Shown here: in pieces, positions 56,672-64,000 of the stretch
How the letters are laid out: every line of letters starts with the position of its first letter
Numbering within the stretch: the stretch's first letter is position 1
Assembly (NCBI GenBank): GCA_963978905.1
Contig: OZ022257.1
Span: 41,674,203 to 41,738,202 of the forward strand
Direction: 5' to 3'
From: Trichostrongylus colubriformis
Taxonomy: Eukaryota; Nematoda; Chromadorea; Rhabditida; Trichostrongylidae
DNA length: 64,000 bases
The notes under the pieces: generated by a model
Told to the model about the DNA's origin: nothing
What the model saw: the letters and a program-made list of their open reading frames with translations, nothing else
Database searches by the model: none
Made by a program: the position numbers and the translations under genes

Positions 56672-58581
56672 ATGATCCGACGCGACTATCGAGTCATCAT
56701 GCTTTATGAGTTTAAATTGGAACACTCCGCAGCCGAGGCAGCTCGTAATCTCAGCAGTGTTTTTGGGACGAAATGTCCTTGCGAACGAACAGTGGAGCTC
56801 TGGTTTAAAAAATTTGCTTCTGGCGATTTTGATCTCGAAGAGAAGTCGGGTCGCGGCCGCAGGTGATCGCTTAAAGGAACCGAAAGGGGGTCCGAAACAA
56901 GAGAAACATACAAAGAAATGAGCACTTCGTAACGAACGCAGAAGGTTAGAAGCGATAATCGGTGAAAAAACTCGAACTCAAAAGTGCATCGCTGCGGTGT
57001 GTATTCGCGCCTCATTCGCATCATCGCACTGGCGTTCCGAGTTGTCCGCTGTAGGAGACGGCCGCGGGCCAACTTTAGTTGTAGCACCTGACTCCCAGCG
57101 CAGTGGAGTGGCCATTCCCAACTACATTAACATTCATGTAAGTACATCTAGAAACAATATAAGAAAGAACAAAGGAGAAGGTAAAAGGAATGAACAACTT
57201 CATAATGGAAACATCTTCTCTTGGCACCATGCCAAGGCGTCAAATTGGCGAGTTTGTGCAATGGCGGTCACTTGAACTCGTCCACACTACGTCTGTTCTT
57301 CCGTAAGCCAAAATTACTCCCTTACGGTGTCTTTAAAGGAACCGGAAGGGGGTCCGAAACAAGAGGAAGATGCAAAGAAAGGAGCATTTTGTAATGAACC
57401 CTCAAGGTTAGAAGCGATAATAGGCGAAAAAACCCGGACTGAAAAGCGCGACGCTGCGGTGTGTATTCGCATCCCATTCGCATCAGCGCACTGGCGTTCC
57501 GAGTTGTCCGCTGTAGGAGACGGCCGTGGGCCAACGTTAGTTGTAGCACTTGACTCCAAGCGCAGCGGAGTGGCCATTCCCAACTACATTAGCATTATGT
57601 AAGTACATCTGGAAACAATATAAGAAAGAACAAAGTAAAAAGTAAAGGAAAAAACAAATTTATAATAGAAACATCTTCTTTTGGCATCATGCCAAGGCGT
57701 CAAATTTGCGAGTTTGTGCAATGGCGGCCACTAAAGCTCGTCCACACTACGTCTGTTCTACCGTAAGCCAAAATTACCCCCTTCTGGTGTCTTTAATGAT
57801 CAAGATTTAAGGAGAGCCGTCGAAGCAAATCCGGAGACGAATACTCGTACGTTAGCAGAAGACTTAGGCGTATATCACTCTACAGTGGCCAGACATTTGC
57901 TCACAATCGGCAAGGTGAAGAAGATGTCGAAGTGGGTGCCTCATGACCTGACTGATGAGCAGCGTCTGGCACGTTTCGACACCTGCTCTAATCTCCTAGT
58001 TCGCCATAAAAATGAGCAAATGGGCTCTTTATGATAACAGGAAGCGGGGATTAGTCTGGGTAGATAAGGATGCTCCTCCAAAAACTTTTCCTAAACCCGA
58101 CCTTCACCCTAAAAAGGTTATGATTACTGTGTGGTGGTGTTGTAGAAGTGTAATCCACTACAGTTTCTTGCAACCTGGTCAGCCAGTCACAGCAGAGTCT
58201 TACTGTTGTGACCTGGAGCAAATGTATAGAAAGTTGCAAAAATTGTGGCCGGCGGTGGTGAATAGAAGAGGGCCGATCCTGTTGCAGGACAACGCAAGGC
58301 CACACACCTCACAAATCACTCGGCCAAAATTGACACACTTGTGTGTAAAAGTTCTCCCTTACCCAGCGCATTCTCCCGACCTCTCCCCCACAGAAAATCA
58401 TTTTTTTCGAGCCCTCAACTCTTATCTGCGCCAGAAACAATTTGCTAATTTAGACGATGTTGAATGTGCCTTCCTTGACTTCGTTGATTCTCGTGATAGT
58501 AGTTTTTATAGTGAAGGCTAAGATTTATTGCCTGTTCGTTGGCAAAAGTGTGTAGATTCTGATGGTTCTAACTTCGATTAA
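56672..58581 (+). pseudogene. Mariner transposase, interrupted and deleted
   Basis: N-terminal helix-turn-helix part from ATG 56672 (MIRRDYRVIMLYEFKLEHSA, ending EEKSGRGRR). Then come a TGA (56864), the F1 insert, and NDQDLRRAVEANPETNTRTL with VYHSTVARHLLTIGKVKKMS and KWVPHDLTDEQRL. At RHKNE about a dozen residues, including the first catalytic Asp, are deleted with a frameshift (near 58013). The C-terminal part resumes as KWALYDNRKRGLVWVDKD and PKPDLHPKKVMITVWW, then LLQDNARPHTS (second Asp) and HSPDLSPTENHFF. This places Glu, not the usual Asp, 34 residues on. A TAA (58519) precedes the usual RWQKCVDSDGSNFD end. Inactive. Confidence 0.9.
56871..57796. mobile_element. Two tandem TTAA elements F1 inside a mariner frame
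   Basis: Unit 1 is 56871-57336 and unit 2 is 57333-57796; the middle TTAA (57333-57336) is shared. Each runs from AGGAACCG.AAGGGGG to the inverse of AGACACC..AAGGGGG. Deleting one TTAA-to-TTAA span restores mariner codons S-L-N-D-Q in frame, so the target duplication is TTAA. Unit length is about 465 bp. No transposase inside. Confidence 0.9.
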
Positions 58582-59013
58582 TAAACTTGTGTTTAAGCTG
58601 AGTTATAGTAGTTTGAAGTATGCGGTCCATTTCCGAAATTAATTTTGCAACAACCTAATAGAACAATTTATGAAATAGAAAAGAAAACAATGCTGTCAAA
58701 CTGTAGAGGTATTCATGCTAATCATCTCAAATCACAGCTGCCACTAGCAAACCGATGGCTCACTTAGTGATTACTCGTGAAGCAGGAGCTGGGATGGTAA
58801 ATCAAAAACTAAAACAACTCAATCCTGAGAACGCTTCAGCTCACTGCTTGGACTAAAACATGAGTACAGAGCAACAACGTGAAAAGAAAGAACAATCATT
58901 ACATCGATAAATGTTCTGAAAATCTGTCTATACTAACAACCAAAACAATAAGTGCACTGATTTGAGCAGATTCAAAAAATTTTAAAAATCTAGAGTACCC
59001 AAATCGTGAGGTG

Positions 59014-59371
59014 CTAAGGGACGCCTTGTTGTTTCTTTTCATCAAGAGGCGTGTCAAATGTGAAGGCAACTAATTGACTACCTTCGACGATTGGTGTGCT
59101 TGAAGCATGCCACGTTGAAGGCGGAACAATATCACAAGAAGTGAGACACTGCTCGAGTGCACTATCGACTCCCAAAAGTGAAACTTTTTGAGACTTATCC
59201 TCCGCTGGTTGTATTCGAACCTGAACAGACGGTGAAGACGGTTGACGATCTCGCTGAGGAACCTTCAACTGAAATTCAGTATGAAGTCGACATCAGTGGT
59301 GCGCCAACATGCTGAATTCGAATAAGGATTTGCTCACAGGCAGCACCGACTTTTCAGCTCCCGTTAAATCT
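59014..59371 (-). CDS. 3' exons of an unrecognised gene
   Basis: The last exon 59014-59268 follows a good acceptor (ACTGAATTTCAG). It reads 84 residues to TAG: KVPQRDRQPSSPSVQVRIQP, VSLLGVDSALEQCL, TSCDIVPPSTWHAS and STPIVEGSQLVAFTFDTPL. A short upstream exon, about 59338-59371 (DLTGAEKSVLP, donor GTGAGC), joins in phase. The tail is soluble, Ser/Pro/Gln-rich, with no membrane segment. I do not recognise the family. The 5' part must lie at higher coordinates; the ATG-led stretch at 60341-60466 is one unproven candidate, across the foldback at 59591-60050. Confidence 0.45.
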
Positions 59372-59590
59372 CTGGTCTATGCGAGGGTCAAGCTCCGTCG
59401 AGCGAGGAATCCTCGACAGGGGTCGCATTTGGTCCTCTGCAAAGGGGGGGGGGGGGGCGGATCGTAATCTTTGAGATACGCAACGATCAATGGAATTTTT
59501 TAGGATGAGGGTCCAGAGTGCAAAGAGAAGATCTGATAAAACTAAATAACTGGGTTCAAAACCGAAATTAATATTCAATTTGGTCTTCAC

Positions 59591-60050
59591 TCAAAGGCAC
59601 ATCACTCGATGATCAGATTAGCGGTTTGCTTTCTTGGGACAAATAGGTCTTTGGATAACTGCTCAGACTTCATCTTTGTTGCGACTGCACACTGCACCCT
59701 CACGGTGTTGAGCCTGCTTGAATACCGCCGAGCCACGCCTACCCAACCAAACCACACGTGGCTTCAGACGAACAATTTCCATTGTGAAAGCTGCTCTCTT
59801 CATCAAAATGGCTGTTTCATCAAATTGTCTTCCATTATAACGAGTTTCCTTCTCCACGCTTCGAAACTCTTGTCTAAGGCTAGGTGTGACTTGGTTGGGT
59901 GGGCGAGGCTCGGTTGTGTTCAAGCAGGCACAACACCTTGGGAGTGCACCGTGCAGCCGCAACAAGGATGCAGCCTGAGCAGTTATCCAAGGACCTACTA
60001 GCCCCGAGAAAATGAGCCACTAATCTTATTATCGCGATGTGTGCCTTCAA
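59591..60050. mobile_element. TTAA-type foldback element, copy 2
   Basis: TCAAAGGCACATCACTCGAT and GCGATGTGTGCCTTCAA form the ends. Arms share GGTCTTTGGATAACTGCTCA, CACGGTGTTGAGCCTGCTTG and CAACCAAACCACA with 20928-21377. TTAA is degraded to TCAA/TTCAA. Confidence 0.8.
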
Positions 60051-60340
60051 AAATCTCGAATATATACAAAAAGCGGCCCTCACAACTAGGAAACAAGGTG
60101 AGACAAAATTTTTAAGATAGGTGCTCAAGATGATGTTGTAGAAGGAGAGCGTGTGGGCAACGCAATAGATTAACGTTGTCGAAGGAGACGTTGTTCCTTG
60201 ATCCTCTTGGATTGCGGACTGTGAACAAGGTGCCAAACTTTTACAAGTAAACGAGTATAACTTTTGCTATGGTGCGAAGTCGATACTCGATGCATTGTCC
60301 ACAGTCCACAACTCCAAAACGACCATAGGATCATTGTACC

Positions 60341-60466
60341 GTTTAATTTGATGGATTGTGGAGGGAACTCATTCATGGCGCGATCCACAACGATGCCGGC
60401 CAACGCCAGTAGTCCTCTCGTTGGTCCGCCGGCACCGAAAAGTACAGAGCGACCCCCGAAATTCAT
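60341..60466 (-). other. Candidate first exon, unrecognised
   Basis: From ATG 60466, 42 codons (MNFGGRSVLFGAGGPTRGLL, then ALAGIVVDRAMNEFPPQ) end at a possible donor GTACAATG. There is a hydrophobic Gly/Ala-rich core and third-position GC higher than the surroundings. The phase does not obviously match the exons at 59014-59371, and the donor is weak. Confidence 0.2.
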
Positions 60467-60789
60467 CAACTAACCGTGGGGAGCGGTATCTATTCACGGA
60501 TAGCAGCGTGGAAGAATACTCAAGAAAGTATGGGATGGAAACGAAAAATTAGCTGATATGGGCTCCTTTCACATCTTACTGCGAATGCAAGCACGTAAGG
60601 TAGCACTAGCGAGCCACTATGCAGACCGGAAAAGCGTTTGTACTTACTGAGAATGTGAGCGAAATCCTCATGCATGGCGCATCCCGAAGCGAGCCCAGCC
60701 TAGGCCAATCACCCTACCATTAGTCTTCTGGAGCAGAAGATGAGTAGTAAAGGCATAACAACGATGGATTATTTTTTCACCGAATGGTG

Positions 60790-61180
60790 AGAAAATCTCG
60801 CCACTGCAACAAAAAAAATTTCCTCGACTTCCTTCGAAATAACTTCATTCTTTTCAAAGATATGGTATAGTTTAAAAAGCTGTTGGAAAGCGGACACCTC
60901 GTAGATCACGCATTGAAAATTCATTCTCATAGATTAAGTTCGAAGGTAGTTACGTCCATTTGTAGTGATTCACTCCAAAAATTTTCCAAGTTTTCCTCAA
61001 CTAAACCTCGACCGGCTTCCGTCAGATATTTATTTGCTTTCGAAGATATGTTATAGTTCAGTTAGTCGCTTAAAGCAGCAACCTCGCACGGTCCGCACCG
61101 GATATCCGCTCTGATAAGATCAAGGTTGAAGGAAGTAACGTCCATTTGAAGTGAGACACTTTGAAATGTTTCCATAATTT
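60790..61180. repeat. Diverged direct duplication of about 220 bp
   Basis: CTTCGAAATAACTTCATTC..AAAGATATGGTATAGTT..AAGTTCGAAGGTAGTTACGTCC corresponds, about 220 bp later, to TTTCGAAGATATGTTATAGT..AAGGTTGAAGGAAGTAACGTCC. Order and spacing are kept. No reading frame is shared. Confidence 0.5.
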
Positions 61181-61536
61181 TCTCGACTGGATTTGCATAC
61201 CAAGAACTACGTAGTCATTAGGGAAACTAACAAGGAAGGTCTTTCAGGTCATGACGCGCTTTCGGGAAACGGTTCTTTCCATTATATGGGGGTATCTATG
61301 TACATGAAACATATAACTGACTTCTATTTTTGCTGCGCGGCCCTACAAATGCCAAAAAGGAGTAAAGGAAATTTTTTAAAAAGGCGATTCAACCCACTTA
61401 TAGTAACGCATCCTCCTTGCAACTCTGATTATGTGCAGATCCAAAGATATTCTTATATTTCACATCCAGAACAAAGTCAAATACGGAAAAAATGAAACCT
61501 TATCTCTACCATGCACTAAAAGTGCGTAGCGGTCTC

Positions 61537-62001
61537 TTAAAGACACCCGAGGGAAGTGTTTTTGGCCTACGGTAGAACAGACGTAGTGTGGACGAGTTCA
61601 AGTGGCCGCCATTGCACAAACTCCCCAATTTGACGCCGTGGCCAGGTGCCAAGAGGAGATGTTTCTATCATAGATTTGTCTTTTCCTTTTACTTTTTCCG
61701 TTGTTCTTTCTTATATTGTTCTAGATGTACTTACATGAATGCTAATGTAGTTGGGACGGGCCACTCTACTGCGCTGGGAGTCAGGTGCTACAACTAACGT
61801 TGGACCGCGGCCCGTCTCCTACAGCGGACAACTCGGAAAGTCAGTGCGATGGTGCGAATGAGGCGCGAATACACACCGCAGTGATGCACTTTTGAATTCG
61901 GGTTTTTTCACCGATTATCGCTTCCAACCTTCTGCGTTCGTTACAAGATGCTCATTTCTTTGTATTTTTCTCTTGTTTCGGACCCCTTGCGGTTCCTTTA
62001 A
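61537..62001. mobile_element. TTAA element F1, abutting X
   Basis: TTAA with AGACACCCGAGGGAAG at 61537 and GGTTCCTTTAA at 62001. The last TTAA is also the first of the X element at 61998-62768. Orientation is inverted relative to 56871-57796. Confidence 0.8.
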
Positions 62002-62768
62002 AGGCACCGGGAGGGGGGCAAGGGCGGAATAACGTTTACAAAAACAATGGCGTCTGAAAGCAAACATATGGGTTCGGTGGATACAATGTGTAACGAAACC
62101 GGCCTTGAAAAACGCGCCATAGGGCGCTATTTGCCCCCAGGGCGCGCTTCCGTCCGAACTGCAAGCTTCCATGGCCGAGCCACGCTTCGTTCATTTTAAA
62201 GCTTGTCTTCGGCTTAAGGTAACCTTATTTTGAATTATTTCCTCTTTAGACTGTTTTCTAGTGACATACTTTACTTGTATACTTATGGATCTTTTTAATT
62301 GTGCATTTCTATACCTGAAAATCTCAGAAGGGTCAAATAAAGCCGGGGTAGAGATGCAACTTTGCGTCGACGGAAGCTCCTTTCCCTTACTAGGCTTAGG
62401 CTAAAATTGATACCCCCTCTTCCCACATTGAAAAGCATCTGTCAAAGCATATGCCTCATCTGCTTTAGCCTAACCCTAGGAAGGGAAAGAAGCTTTGACG
62501 TGGGTGAAAATTTTGCGTCTCCCCCCCCCCCTCCCTCCCCTCCCCCCCCCCCCGTCTTTATTTGACCCGTAAGTACATCTAGAAACAATATAAGAAAGAA
62601 CAAAGTAAAAACCAAAAGGAAAAAACAAATCTATAACAGAAACCATCTTCCTTCGGCACCATGCCAAGGCGTCAAATTGGCGAATTTGTGCAATGGCGGC
62701 CACTCAAACTCGTCCACCCTACGTCTGTTCTACAGTAAGCCAAAATTACCCCCTCCTGGTTTCTTTAA
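61998..62768. mobile_element. Composite TTAA element X, copy 2 (intact)
   Basis: TTAA with AGGCACCGGGAGGGGG at 61998, inverse of AGAAACCAGGAGGGGG with TTAA ending 62768; 771 bp. Contains the X-specific block, palindrome P (62330-62568) and the F1-derived block. Reads straight through the TA where copy 1 has the Tc3-like transposon. Confidence 0.82.
62330..62568. repeat. Palindromic repeat P, copy 2
   Basis: GGGTCAAATAAAGCCGGGG to GTCTTTATTTGACCC, with the same inner arms as 29929-30162 and long C-runs on the right. Confidence 0.75.
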
Positions 62769-62799
62769 AGGATCCCTGACGGATGGATGCTGCGGCGAC

Positions 62800-63700
62800 T
62801 GGGTGGTATATTGGGTACGGCGATGGATTCTTACACTGATGAAGTGCTGGGTTGATGGTTCAAATCCCGGCATTGCCGAAGTTTTGCATTTTTTCGCCTT
62901 CACTTTTTCGTCTTCAAATATGTCTGTTAATGCCAAATGACTACGATTTTCGTTGACAGCATGCCAAAATGACTATATTTACGAATTGTCAATGAATTTG
63001 GTGATGTGACCTTTTCGGACACCAAAGGCCCTTGGCGCTCGAAATTCGCATTTCGCATAAAATGAGTGTCATATTCATGCTCAGGGGGTCAAAAAACCCT
63101 TGGGGACACATTTCTAGGCAATTCCAAATTTTGACCCTAACTTCGGAAAAGATGTTTGGTCATGGGTACATGGAGCGCTTTCTACTTGTAGAAGTGAGTA
63201 ACCCACAAAATCGATGAAAATCAATGGAATATGCAAAGCATGGATGCCTATCGCTATAATTTCAGCTATCAAGCACCAAGCAAGAGAAATAGAGAGAATT
63301 TCCTAACAAGTGATACCCTCGTCTCCTTCGTTGAACGTGCAGTCCAAGGCATACCAATGCCCAGCTCAAATTTTCGAATTTGGGTCAAAACTTCGATTGG
63401 GCTGGAAACTTGACCCTGGGGGTAGTTCGGCCTCCTGAACACGAATATCAAATCCGTTTCGCGCAAAACGCCTCGTTCGTGCGCTATGGGCGCCGAAAGG
63501 CTGAAAAATTAGACTGTCAAAGTTGCTGAAAACTGGCAATAGAGGACAGTTCGGAGGTATAAGTGTGATTACTGCACTTAATCTTTATATTCGAATGTTT
63601 ACGAGCCCAAAAACTGAAAATCTAAATTTTGCAAAAATTTGTCCTCAGTGTGGATCGAACCATCAACCTGGTTTTTGGCATTTGCAGAGCCGCGCAGCAA
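62800..63700. repeat. Foldback repeat with tRNA-like sequence at both ends
   Basis: Left: CGGCGACTGGGTGGTATATT followed by GTTGATGGTTCAAATCCCGG, with outer CGGCGA/TTGCCG pairing. Right, inverted: GTTGATGGTTCGATCC near 63645-63672. The arms between correspond (TTCGCATTTCGC, ATATTCATGCTCAGGGGG and TTTTGACCCTAACTTCGG against their inverses near 63380-63470). No transposase or reverse transcriptase seen. The remaining 63701-64000 holds only an unsupported frame. Confidence 0.5.
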
Positions 63701-64000
63701 AAATGGACATCAGTTATATGATTCTTGTACGTACCCCCATACATGCAGAATACAGCTTTCAAAAAGCGCGTCACGAGTTGGAAGACCTTCCTCGTAAGCG
63801 ACCAATAAATTGGGATGAGGGAGTTTTTACAAAAAAGTTTACATTACTTCGAAGATTAAGTTTTAGTGAAGTTACAGTATGCAAAGAACACCACGCTCTA
63901 TCGCTATCGCCACGGCAATCGCAGTGGAGCGCATTACATGACATAACATGACTTTGTTTTGGTTTCTAATCTTTTTTACCTTTATTCTTTTCATCCTTTA

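Larger units (their letters stand above)
56485..58658. mobile_element. Mariner element split by two F1 units
   Basis: Left end TTGGGTTGTTGCAAAATTAA, right end TTAATTTTGCAACAACCTAA, with TA at the right (58659-58660) and a changed base pair at the left. The 2174 bp include 922 bp of inserted F1 sequence, so the mariner itself is about 1.25 kb, the usual size. Its + strand transposase is broken. Confidence 0.9.

Noticed and set aside
56704..57602. Open frames across F1 units on both strands (also at 41006, 50084 and 61915) as a protein family
   Set aside because: The same sequence recurs in every F1 copy on either strand, frames end at element edges, and the unit is a TTAA-flanked palindromic element. 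The similarity is repeat-driven.
1..64000. Bacterial operons, CRISPR array, prophage or integron
   Set aside because: Small spliced exons, TTTTCAG-type acceptors, animal gene families and TA/TTAA transposons show a nematode nuclear genome. The regular repeats are transposon arms, not spacer-repeat arrays.

Overview
The window looks like a piece of a nematode nuclear genome, probably clade V (hookworm or another strongylid; this placement is inference). It has no bacterial-style gene packing. Recognisable genes are split into small exons (6-209 nt) with nematode acceptors of the TTTTCAG/ATTTCAG type. The two identifiable proteins are animal genes in convergent orientation: a + strand organic solute transporter alpha (OST-alpha/SLC51A family, exons from 36317 to 45373) and a - strand TIA-1/TIAR-type three-RRM RNA-binding protein (410 codons in eleven exons, 46423-50989). 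I assembled both by hand; every junction used obeys GT..AG and keeps phase. About 1.05 kb separates their stop codons. A weaker - strand gene end lies at 59014-59371. A tRNA-like cloverleaf followed by a T-run lies at 54765-54835 on the - strand.

Most of the rest is transposon-derived. (a) Two Tc3-like elements of almost equal size (12731-14299, 1569 bp; 28336-29906, 1571 bp) each carry a second copy of the terminal motif about 175-180 bp inside each end, the Tc3 architecture. (b) There are mariner elements at 14869-16428 (with another foldback mariner-type element, 15550-16222, nested inside) and 56485-58658. (c) A large set of non-autonomous, mostly palindromic elements sits at TTAA sites and shares an AGGCA-like terminus (7364-7856, 20928-21377, 28157-30495, 41041-41490, 49835-50300, 56871-57796, 59591-60050, 61537-62768). 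(d) A separate TTAACCC-ended element occupies 17812-18431. (e) Several other TA-flanked or foldback families are present. The repeats also fill the introns of both genes.

Related empty sites inside the same window let several insertions be ordered and their target duplications checked: TTAA inside a mariner reading frame, TTAA inside a 33-bp tandem repeat, TA inside a 770-bp composite element, and TA inside a foldback repeat.

Layout: 1-1.44 kb tandem array; 2.9-3.6 kb tandem repeats with CRE and CCAAT motifs; 4.7-30.5 kb repeat-dominated, with no recognised host gene apart from one unrecognised coding-looking stretch (9290-9547); 32-36 kb repeats; 36.3-45.4 kb OST-alpha gene; 46.4-51.0 kb TIAR gene; 51-56 kb sparse with the tRNA-like locus; 56.5-58.7 kb mariner; 59.0-59.4 kb gene end; 59.6-63.7 kb repeats, including a foldback with tRNA-like ends.
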